Origin: Fimbriimonadaceae bacterium | GTDB lineage: Bacteria > Armatimonadota > Fimbriimonadia > Fimbriimonadales > Fimbriimonadaceae | Direction of reading: 5' to 3' | Assembly (NCBI GenBank): GCA_024710805.1 | Contig: JANJUB010000073.1 | Span: forward strand, 1 to 64,000 | Length of the DNA stretch: 64,000 bases | Shown here: piece by piece, positions 10,045 through 18,290 of the stretch | How the letters are laid out: every line of letters begins with the position of its first letter | Numbering within the stretch: the first letter of the stretch is position 1 | The notes under the pieces: generated by a model | Seen by the model: only the letters and a program-made list of their open reading frames with translations | Databases searched by the model: none | Told to the model about the DNA's origin: nothing | Position numbers and translations under genes: made by a program

Positions 10045-11535
10045 CTACTCGATAACCACTCGATTCGATGTCGGACGGCGCTCGCCGTCGCCCGTAAGGT
10101 GCTCGGCGATGCCCTCGCCTTCGACGACCCACTTCTCACCCGATCTTGAGACGGTCGGTTTCTTGGTAAACGTGATCACGTTGTTGACTCGACCGGTGGT
10201 CGCGTTGAACGCGACGATCGCCCCCTTAAGCCCGGTCAGGCTGCCGATGACCCCGACCTGGGCGAAGCTGTTCGACTTCGTGTAGTGCAGCTTCGTTAGC
10301 GCGTCGCAGGTCATCTCGAAAATGATGGTGCCGTCGTTGTCACCCGAGACGCGGGTGAGGTTCATCGAACTGCGGGGATTGGCGTCTGCGAGAACAACCG
10401 AGGGTGTCGTGTCGTTGAGATCCGAGAACAACACCGCCGCCGCTCCGCTGGCGTAGTTGCCCGCGCCGACAAATGTTCGGAATTTGGCACCGGGGGCCCA
10501 TGCGGGGGTCGCGAGATGGAAGCTCCCCCGAAACAGCGTAGCCAGAACGTTGTGGTCTCGATCAAGGGTCACGATTCGCATCTCGTTCGGCCCCGCGTGC
10601 TCTTGTACAGCGACCAGGGCCTGCCCGTCGGGGCTATATGCCATACCGAACACGTTTGGCGAACTCGGCAAATCGTCGCGGAGAACCGCCGTAAAAGGCC
10701 CACTGATCGCCAGTTGGTGTTCTGTCAAGGTGACGTCGCCATTGAGGAGGTTCGTGTACCGCGACAAGATCCTGTCTCTCGAGGGATGCATCTCAACATT
10801 GCTGAGTTCCACTTGATTAAGGCCAACCCAAAGTTGATGTTGGATCGCCCCGCTCAATGAGATGCGCACGTACTTGGGACTCGTGGTGTTGAAGCCCTGG
10901 GCGATGAACCCGAAGTTGTCGTTGACGACTCCGAGGATCAAGGGGGGATCAGCGAGCGCGGGGGACAGCCGGACATCCACTCCGGTGCCGTTGACGTTTG
11001 CGAAAACCACGTCGTCGGCGGTTGGGCGCAGGGCAAGAACCTTTGTTCCGGAGGGGGACAGCTCGAAGTAGTAGACGTCCTGCATCATGGTGGTGACGTT
11101 GCCGCCAGCCATGGGCACCCGCTTCAGGGTGCTGTTATCGGCAAAGTAGACCCACGCACCGTCGGGACTGATCTCGAGATCAGAGAGTTCTCCTTCGAAG
11201 TTCGCAAGGACCCTCAGGTTGCTGCCATCGGGCTCGCAAGCCACGATCTGCCGACCATCGCGCAATGTCGCCATGCCGAAGACGATCTCGCCTTCCGCGC
11301 GCGTCGGGTTGGTGTCCGTCCAATATGCCTTTGAAATCGTCCCCGCGAAACCAAACACCGAGAGCCCGGATCCGTTCGCGGCGATCACCGGCGACCGCAC
11401 TTGCCCCTGAAGCCTCATCGGCCCGGAGACCACTTCGGGTTCGGGCGCAACGGCCGCGGCCCCTCCACCGCCACCACAACCCGAGAGCACACCGATGAGC
11501 AGAGCCAAGCCGAGGAACCAACGCATGGCCCTCAT
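10045..11535 (-). CDS. Lipoprotein with TolB-like beta-propeller, paralog family member 3
   Basis: Start refined to MRAMRWFLGLALLIGVLSGCGGGGG; FGFAGTISKAYWTDTNPT; LTKLHYTKSNSFAQVGVIGSLTGLKGAIVAFNATTGRV. Confidence 0.75.
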   Translation of the reverse strand: MRAMRWFLGLALLIGVLSGCGGGGGAAAVAPEPEVVSGPMRLQGQVRSPVIAANGSGLSVFGFAGTISKAYWTDTNPTRAEGEIVFGMATLRDGRQIVACEPDGSNLRVLANFEGELSDLEISPDGAWVYFADNSTLKRVPMAGGNVTTMMQDVYYFELSPSGTKVLALRPTADDVVFANVNGTGVDVRLSPALADPPLILGVVNDNFGFIAQGFNTTSPKYVRISLSGAIQHQLWVGLNQVELSNVEMHPSRDRILSRYTNLLNGDVTLTEHQLAISGPFTAVLRDDLPSSPNVFGMAYSPDGQALVAVQEHAGPNEMRIVTLDRDHNVLATLFRGSFHLATPAWAPGAKFRTFVGAGNYASGAAAVLFSDLNDTTPSVVLADANPRSSMNLTRVSGDNDGTIIFEMTCDALTKLHYTKSNSFAQVGVIGSLTGLKGAIVAFNATTGRVNNVITFTKKPTVSRSGEKWVVEGEGIAEHLTGDGERRPTSNRVVIE

Positions 11536-11654
11536 TATATGGAGTACATCAGCGAATTTCCACCTCCCTGGGCACGCCTTGACTTCGAAAGCGTCTCTCC
11601 TTCGTCGGTCACTGCGTCCAAACGGGTTCGCCTCCTTCGGCGTCAATATAGAGA

Positions 11655-14402
11655 ATGCGATCCCTCCTCAACGTCGAGCCCGAAGCCTATGGATTAACCC
11701 GGGAACTCTCCGACGATCTGAGAACGCTCGACCGGATGTTGGGAAAGATCCTCGCCGAACAGGGATCGCCGGAAGTGGTCGAGCTCGCCCGAAAACTGGT
11801 CACCGACGAGAACCCCGATCCCCGCCGGCTTTTCGAGGAGTACCCGCAACTCCACGACCCGGCTGTCTTCCGCGACGTCGCCCGCGCCTTTACGGCGTTT
11901 TTCCAACTTGCGAATACGGCGGAGCAGAAGGAGATCGTGCGCGTCAACCGAGCCCGGGGCGAGGAGCGCAAGGAATCAATCCGAGATGCCGTCATCGAGC
12001 TCAAGTCAAGGGGTACGACCGCAGCTGAGATGCAGCAGCTTCTCGACCGTATTCAGATTACGCCGACGCTCACGGCGCATCCAACCGAGGCCAAACGCCG
12101 CGCAGTCCTCGATAAGCTGAAGAGTGTTGCCCTCCACTTGGCTAAAGCCGAGAGCGGTCCAACCCTCGCCGATCCGTTGGACGCCAAGAGGGAGGACTTC
12201 GACGAGGTGGAGCGCATCCTTACGACCCTTTGGCAGACGGACGAAATGCGGTCGGTCCAGGTGACGGTCGAAGAGGAGGTACGAAACGCGCTCTACTTCT
12301 TTGAGCGGACCATTTCAGAAGTCGTCCCTTGGCTGCATGAGGACCTCGAAGACGCACTAGCCGAAGCCTATCCCGGCGAGTCGTTCAGCATTCCTTCCTT
12401 TCTCAAGTATCGGTCGTGGGTAGGAGGGGATCGGGACGGCAATCCCATGGTCACGCCGGACGTGACGTGGCAAACACTCCGCGCCCACCGGGACCACGTC
12501 CTACAGATGTATCAACCGCGGGTCGAGGCGCTTCGGCGCGATCTCACCCAAAGCACGAAGCTCATCTCCCCTTCCCAAGACCTGATCGAGCTCGTGGAGG
12601 CGTGCCGCCAGCAGCATCTTGTCCCGACAAGCCTGCTGGAACGCTATGCCCAAGAACCCTACGTCGTAGCCCTGCTCGGGATCGAAGCACGACTCGCCCA
12701 AACATTGATCGATGGCGAACATGGTTACGGGCGGTCTTCTCAACTCCTCTCCGAACTCACGGTCATCCAAGACAGCCTCGATCAGAACCTTGCCGGTTCG
12801 CTTGCTCGAAGAGGTCCGATTCCCCACTTGATCCGACAGGTTGAGGCCTTTGGGTTCCACTTGGCCAGTTTGGATATTCGCCAGCATAGCGAGCGGCACG
12901 CCATTGCACTGACCGAACTTCTTCGAGTTGCGGGAGTTCATAGCGACTACCTGTCCCTGGATGAAGACGAGAGGGTCGATCTGTTGACCCAGGAGATCTT
13001 GAATCCCCGACCACTCTTGCCCGCCGCCCACGCCCTCTCCGAGGAGAGCGAGAACGTGCTCGGCGTGTTCCAAGTCGTTCGACGCGCCCATCTTGAGATG
13101 GGACTTCCCACCGTTGAGGCGTACGTGATCTCCATGACTCACGGCGTCAGCGACATGCTCGAGGTTCTCCTCCTCTGCAAGGAGGCGGGTCTGTTACGTG
13201 TGCGATCCGACGGCAGCGTAGACAGCGACCTCGACATCGTGCCGCTGTTTGAAACGATCGATGACCTGCACCGCTCCTCGGGACTCATGCGCAGCCTCTT
13301 CGCTAACGCAGCTTTCGCTGGACACCTGCGCGCGAGGGGCTCAAATCAAGAAGTGATGTTGGGCTATAGCGACTCGAGCAAAGACGGTGGCTACCTCGCC
13401 GCCAACTGGGCGCTACAGTCCACGATTGCCGAGCTGGCGGATGTGAGCGAAGCGACGGGAATCCCCATCCGGCTGTTTCACGGTCGTGGCGGTACGGTGG
13501 GCAGGGGCGGCGGTCGAGCCAATCGCGCGATTCTCGCGCAGCCGGCCGGCTCATTCTGTGGACGAATCCGGTTCACCGAACAGGGCGAAGTGATCTCGTT
13601 CCGTTACTCGCTTCCGCCGATCGCGCATCGCCACCTGGAGCAGATTGTCAGCGCCGTGCTGATCGCAGCCTCCAAACAGGGAGCCCATGAGGAGGAGACG
13701 AACTACGTTGAGATCATGGGGCGCTTGGAGGAAGACTCACGTCACGCTTACCGAAGCCTCGTCTACGATGACCCCGAGTTCTGGGACTTCTACACCCAGG
13801 CGACGCCCATTGAGCACATCAGTCTCCTCCCGATCGCATCGCGGCCGGTCTATCGGCCAGGCAAGGCGCTCGAAGGTATCGAAGGATTGCGGGCGATTCC
13901 TTGGAACTTCGCGTGGATGCAAAGTCGCACGACGTTGGTCGGCTGGTATGGCATGGGCACCGCACTGGAGCGCATGGCCGCCGAAGCCGGTGGGCTACAG
14001 AGTTTGCGCACCATGTACGCGGATTGGCCATTTTTCAAGTCGATTGTCGACAATGCTCAGCTTGAGTTGACTCGAGCTCATATTGCGACGTCGAGGTTGT
14101 ACGCAAAGCGGGTGTCCGAACCCTCGGGGCCGCGCATCCAGCGCTTGATCGAAGAAGAGTTTGATCGCACGCGGAACGCCCTCCTCCAGGTCACCGGGGC
14201 GAGTGATCTGATGGACTCAGCGAAGGTCGTGAAGAGTACGGTCGGGCTAAGGAATCCGGTGTTGATGCCGTTGAATGTCCTCCAAGTTGCCCTCATGGAC
14301 CGTTGGGCCGACTTGAGCGATGATGAACGGAGCGGCGAATGGAGAGAGGCCATGCTCCAAACCATCGCCGGCATCGCGGCCGGCATGCAAAGCACGGGCT
14401 GA
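11655..14402 (+). CDS. ppc: Phosphoenolpyruvate carboxylase
   Basis: TPTLTAHPTEAKRR, YRSWVGGDRDGNPMVTPDVT, EVMLGYSDSSKDGGYLAANWAL, FHGRGGTVGRGGGRANRAILAQP motifs; 915 aa. Confidence 0.97.
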   Translation: MRSLLNVEPEAYGLTRELSDDLRTLDRMLGKILAEQGSPEVVELARKLVTDENPDPRRLFEEYPQLHDPAVFRDVARAFTAFFQLANTAEQKEIVRVNRARGEERKESIRDAVIELKSRGTTAAEMQQLLDRIQITPTLTAHPTEAKRRAVLDKLKSVALHLAKAESGPTLADPLDAKREDFDEVERILTTLWQTDEMRSVQVTVEEEVRNALYFFERTISEVVPWLHEDLEDALAEAYPGESFSIPSFLKYRSWVGGDRDGNPMVTPDVTWQTLRAHRDHVLQMYQPRVEALRRDLTQSTKLISPSQDLIELVEACRQQHLVPTSLLERYAQEPYVVALLGIEARLAQTLIDGEHGYGRSSQLLSELTVIQDSLDQNLAGSLARRGPIPHLIRQVEAFGFHLASLDIRQHSERHAIALTELLRVAGVHSDYLSLDEDERVDLLTQEILNPRPLLPAAHALSEESENVLGVFQVVRRAHLEMGLPTVEAYVISMTHGVSDMLEVLLLCKEAGLLRVRSDGSVDSDLDIVPLFETIDDLHRSSGLMRSLFANAAFAGHLRARGSNQEVMLGYSDSSKDGGYLAANWALQSTIAELADVSEATGIPIRLFHGRGGTVGRGGGRANRAILAQPAGSFCGRIRFTEQGEVISFRYSLPPIAHRHLEQIVSAVLIAASKQGAHEEETNYVEIMGRLEEDSRHAYRSLVYDDPEFWDFYTQATPIEHISLLPIASRPVYRPGKALEGIEGLRAIPWNFAWMQSRTTLVGWYGMGTALERMAAEAGGLQSLRTMYADWPFFKSIVDNAQLELTRAHIATSRLYAKRVSEPSGPRIQRLIEEEFDRTRNALLQVTGASDLMDSAKVVKSTVGLRNPVLMPLNVLQVALMDRWADLSDDERSGEWREAMLQTIAGIAAGMQSTG

Positions 14403-14413
14403 GCACCGACCCA

Positions 14414-15901
14414 CTAGCGAATCAGCAACTTGTGAGTGCCGGGCTTCTTTGCGCCTTCGCCGTCGTACACCTCGGCAATGCCTTCGCCCTCGACCGCCCA
14501 TTGCCCGCTCGACCTTGAAATCGTCGGGCGTTTCGTGTAGGTCACTATATTGCTCACCCGGCCGGTATCCACGTTGAACGAGACGAAGGCGCCCTTGAGT
14601 CCGGTGATGCTTCCGACCACCGAAATCTGGCTGAAGCTGTTCGACTTGGTGTAGTGGAGCTTGGTCAGGTTATCGCACTCTAGGCGATAGATCAGCGTTC
14701 CGTCGTTCACATCCGACACGCGTTGCACCGTCATGGAGGCGCGGTTCGTGGAGTCGGCCAGGACCACGGATGGAGTTCTTTGGGCTTTATCTGAGAACAG
14801 GAGCGCCGCCGCTCCCGATGCGTAGTTGCCAGAGCCGACAAAGGTGCGGAACTTGGGAGCAGGAGCCCAAGCGACTGAGAACGGCATCAACGTATTGCGC
14901 TCGGTGGTGGTCGACAAGATGTTGAAGTAGCGGTCGACAACGACGATCTTGGCCGCAGACTCGTACCATTGATATGCCGCGAACAGGGTCCCGTCTGGAC
15001 TAGAGGCGAAGGGATGGGTCGTCCTCCAATCCGGCAAGTCGGTGTTGAGGGCCAACATACTCGCCGAGCCGTCAAGTAAGTACACCTCCATCAGAATGGT
15101 CTTGCCCGAAGAGTTCACTTGGTACAAAACGACGATACGATCCCGCAATGAATTGAGCACTGTGTAGTACAGGTTGACGTCGATGAAGCCAAATCTGGCA
15201 TGTTTGACTACAGAACCCGTTAGGGTCAGCGAGTAGAAGTCTGGATAGGAAACCGTCGTGCTATCCATGTAGTACCCGACAGATTCGTTGACGCAGCCGA
15301 CAATCTTCGGATAGGTCGTCTGGTCGGGATTCAGCCTGATACTGACGCTGGATCCATCGGAGTTCGCTACCACAACCGTGTCGGAGCCAGGACGGTAGGC
15401 GAGGATTCTCGCACCCGAGGGCGTCAGCCCGAAGGAGCGGACATCGGATAACACGATCGCAGGCGTACCCCCCGACATCGGCACTCGCTTCAAGGTATTG
15501 CTTTCGACGAAGTAGAGCCAAACGCCGTCGGAAGTGACCTGCATTTGCTCCGGATAGATGGAGAGATTGGCAACCACTCTCTCATTCGTCCCGTCAGGTT
15601 CGCAAGCAACAATTTGATAGCCATCCCGTTGGGTGCTGATCGAGGCGACAATTTCGGTCTCGCTGAGAGATGGATTTGCGTCCGTCCAATACGCCTTCGT
15701 GATCGCGCCGGTGAACGCATACACGCTCAGCCCTCCCGGGACTCCGTCAACGGTGGGAGCGTTCATCTGCCCCTGAATGCGCATTGGGCCCGCCGCGAGT
15801 TCTTGGACATTCGCTAGCGTGGGTGACCCACCGCCCCCGCATCCGGTAATCGCCACAACTAAAAGGGCTCCGAAGGAGAAGCGATGCAAGCTGAGTTTCA
15901 T
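14414..15901 (-). CDS. Lipoprotein with TolB-like beta-propeller, paralog family member 4
   Basis: Start refined to MKLSLHRFSFGALLVVAITGCGGGG; YAFTGAITKAYWTDANPS; LTKLHYTKSNSFSQISVVGSITGLKGAFVSFNVDTGRV. Confidence 0.75.
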   Translation of the reverse strand: MKLSLHRFSFGALLVVAITGCGGGGSPTLANVQELAAGPMRIQGQMNAPTVDGVPGGLSVYAFTGAITKAYWTDANPSLSETEIVASISTQRDGYQIVACEPDGTNERVVANLSIYPEQMQVTSDGVWLYFVESNTLKRVPMSGGTPAIVLSDVRSFGLTPSGARILAYRPGSDTVVVANSDGSSVSIRLNPDQTTYPKIVGCVNESVGYYMDSTTVSYPDFYSLTLTGSVVKHARFGFIDVNLYYTVLNSLRDRIVVLYQVNSSGKTILMEVYLLDGSASMLALNTDLPDWRTTHPFASSPDGTLFAAYQWYESAAKIVVVDRYFNILSTTTERNTLMPFSVAWAPAPKFRTFVGSGNYASGAAALLFSDKAQRTPSVVLADSTNRASMTVQRVSDVNDGTLIYRLECDNLTKLHYTKSNSFSQISVVGSITGLKGAFVSFNVDTGRVSNIVTYTKRPTISRSSGQWAVEGEGIAEVYDGEGAKKPGTHKLLIR

Positions 15902-16136
15902 CTCACACCTCGGGGATTCTCCGCCGCCGCTCCCCTTGCCGCGGCCGGCGGGAATCCTCAAAACCGAGTATCTCGCAACGACCCTGAACCTGAACGACGC
16001 CAGTTCTAAAATGGCTGAGATCGGCCCCTCATCCCGGCCCGAAGGGAGGCGGCGGTATACTCTCGCGGTTGGCGTTGCCGCTCCAAGGGCGCAGCGGATG
16101 CCGCCTTATCTTCAAATTTCGAGGAGCGATATCCGC

Positions 16137-17153
16137 GTGGCCAAACCCGCCCAAAAGAACTTGCCGGCGTCTCCCGCCGAACTCATTTCCTACTATCGGG
16201 AGATGCTCTTTATTCGTCACTTCGAGGAGAAGTGCAACCTCGCCTACCGCACCGGTAAGGCTGGTGGCTACCTCCACGTCTACATCGGCATGGAGCCGCT
16301 TGTGGTCGGCTGGCTCAACAACATCCGCAAGGGTCACGACTACGTCATCACGGCCTACCGTGATCACGGCCACGCGCTCGTGCTCGGTTCCGACCCTGTT
16401 GCGACCATGGCCGAGATCATGGGCCGCAGCGGCGGCCAGAGCCGCGGCAAAGGCGGATCGATGCACATCTACGACGTCGAGAAGCAGTTCTATGGCGGCT
16501 GGGGCATCGTCGGCGGACACACCGCGCTTGGCGGCGGACTCGCGCTCGCGGCGAAGTACCGCAAGGAAGACCGCGTCACGCTCTGCTACCTTGGAGACGG
16601 CGCGGCGAATGCCGGCGTGTTCTTCGAAACGCTGAACATGTGTGGCCTCTGGCAGCTTCCGATCATCTTCATCATCGAGAACAACCTTTACGCGATGGGA
16701 ACGGCTCTGGAGCGGCACGCCGCCGATCCTCAGTTGTACAAGCGTGGCTTCCCGTTCAACATGAAGCATGAGCGCGTCGACGGCCACGATCTCATCGAAG
16801 TGCTCAACCACTCGAAGCGGATCATCGACGACTGCCGCGAGAACTCGCAGCCATACCTCATCGAGGCGATGACTTACCGCAACATGGGTCACGGCGCCGC
16901 TGATAACGACCGGCAGCTCTATCGCACGAAGGAAGAAGAGGACGAGTATATGAAGCGGGATTGCATCCGGCTTTACGAAGCGTTCCTCGAATCCAACGGC
17001 ATCCTCTCGCGCAGCGAGATGGAGAAGATCGACGCCGAAGAGCTCGACCGCGCCGAGACGGTTTACGAGGAAGCGGACAAGTCTCCGTTCCCCGAACCTG
17101 ACCAGGTGTATACCGACGTGTACACGGACATGACTCCCGAGGTGGGCCACTAA
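16137..17153 (+). CDS. pdhA: Pyruvate dehydrogenase (acetyl-transferring) E1 component, alpha subunit
   Basis: GTG start preceded by GAGGAG; YREMLFIRHFEEKCNLAY, SRGKGGSMHIYD, GDGAANAGVFFETLNMCGLWQLPIIFIIENN (TPP motif). Confidence 0.93.
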   Translation: MAKPAQKNLPASPAELISYYREMLFIRHFEEKCNLAYRTGKAGGYLHVYIGMEPLVVGWLNNIRKGHDYVITAYRDHGHALVLGSDPVATMAEIMGRSGGQSRGKGGSMHIYDVEKQFYGGWGIVGGHTALGGGLALAAKYRKEDRVTLCYLGDGAANAGVFFETLNMCGLWQLPIIFIIENNLYAMGTALERHAADPQLYKRGFPFNMKHERVDGHDLIEVLNHSKRIIDDCRENSQPYLIEAMTYRNMGHGAADNDRQLYRTKEEEDEYMKRDCIRLYEAFLESNGILSRSEMEKIDAEELDRAETVYEEADKSPFPEPDQVYTDVYTDMTPEVGH

Positions 17154-18184
17154 TGACGAACATGACCTACCGAGAAGCCGTACGGCTCGCGATGATCGAA
17201 GAGATGGACCGCGACCAGAACGTCTTCATCATGGGCGAAGACATCGGCAAGTACAAGGGCACGTTCCGCGTGACCGACGGCTTGTTCGAGCGCTATTGCC
17301 AGGAGCCCCGCGACTGGCTCGTCGAACCGCCCCACCCCGAGATTCTCGACGGCGTCGGGCGGCGCGTCATCGACACTCCGATCACCGAGCCGGGAATCGT
17401 CGGCATGGCGACCGGTGCCGCGATGACGGGTCTGCGCCCGATCGTCGAGATGATGACGATGTCGTTCTCGATTCTCGCGCTCGACCAGATCATCAACCAC
17501 GCCGCCAAGATCCACTACATGACCGGGGGCCAGATCTCGGTTCCTCTGGTCATCCGTGGTCCGGGTGGCGCAGCCAACCAGCTTTCGGCCCAGCACTCCC
17601 ACTCGATGGAGGGATGGTACGCCCACGTACCCGGCCTCAAGGTCGTAGCTCCGGCGACGCCGAACTGCGCGAAGGGCATGCTCAAGGCGGCCATCCGCGA
17701 CGACAATCCGGTCATCTTCACCGAGAACCCCGGGCTTTACAGCATGAAGGGTGACGTCAGCGACAACGTGGATGAGATCATCCCGTTCGGCAAGGCGCGC
17801 ATCGCGAAGGAAGGCAAGGACATCTCGCTTATCGCGTATTCGCGCATGGTCAACGTGTCGCTCGCCGCCGCCGAGTTGCTTGCCGCCGATGGCATCGATG
17901 CCGAAGTCGTCGACGTGCGCTCGCTGCTCCCGCTGGACACCGAGACGATCTACAACAGCGTTCGCAAAACGCACCGTGCGGTGGTAGTGTACGAAGACTG
18001 GAAGTCGGGTGGTTTCGGCGCGGAGATCGCGGCCCGGATCGCTCAGGACTGCTTCGACGACCTGGACGCCCCGGTCGGGCGTGTCGGCGGGCTCAACGTG
18101 CCGATGCCCTACGCGCGCGTCCTGGAACTTCAGTGCATCCCGAACGAGCAGGACGTCCTCGCGGAAGTCCGGAAGATCGGCTAG
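17153..18184 (+). CDS. pdhB: Pyruvate dehydrogenase E1 component, beta subunit
   Basis: MTYREAVRLAMIEEMDRDQNVFIMGEDIGKYKGTFRVT, DTPITEPGIVGMATGAAMTGLRPIVEMM, QHSHSMEGWYAHVPGLKVV. Confidence 0.93.
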   Translation: MTNMTYREAVRLAMIEEMDRDQNVFIMGEDIGKYKGTFRVTDGLFERYCQEPRDWLVEPPHPEILDGVGRRVIDTPITEPGIVGMATGAAMTGLRPIVEMMTMSFSILALDQIINHAAKIHYMTGGQISVPLVIRGPGGAANQLSAQHSHSMEGWYAHVPGLKVVAPATPNCAKGMLKAAIRDDNPVIFTENPGLYSMKGDVSDNVDEIIPFGKARIAKEGKDISLIAYSRMVNVSLAAAELLAADGIDAEVVDVRSLLPLDTETIYNSVRKTHRAVVVYEDWKSGGFGAEIAARIAQDCFDDLDAPVGRVGGLNVPMPYARVLELQCIPNEQDVLAEVRKIG

Positions 18185-18218
18185 ATCGAGGAGGGGTTAG
18201 CGACCTCTCCACCCCCTA

Positions 18219-18246
18219 CCCCCTCCTCTCAAGAGAAAGGAGGGGG
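18219..18246. terminator. Hairpin downstream of pdhB, terminator and/or palindromic repeat
   Basis: CCCCCTCC-TCTC-AA-GAGA-AA-GGAGGGGG then TTTCC. Confidence 0.5.
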
Positions 18247-18290
18247 TTTCCATTGGTAACACCCGCCTCACGCAGGCGTCCTAAATACTC

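Noticed and set aside
16029-17150. 373-aa minus-strand ORF
   Set aside because: Antisense to pdhA; no recognisable domain.
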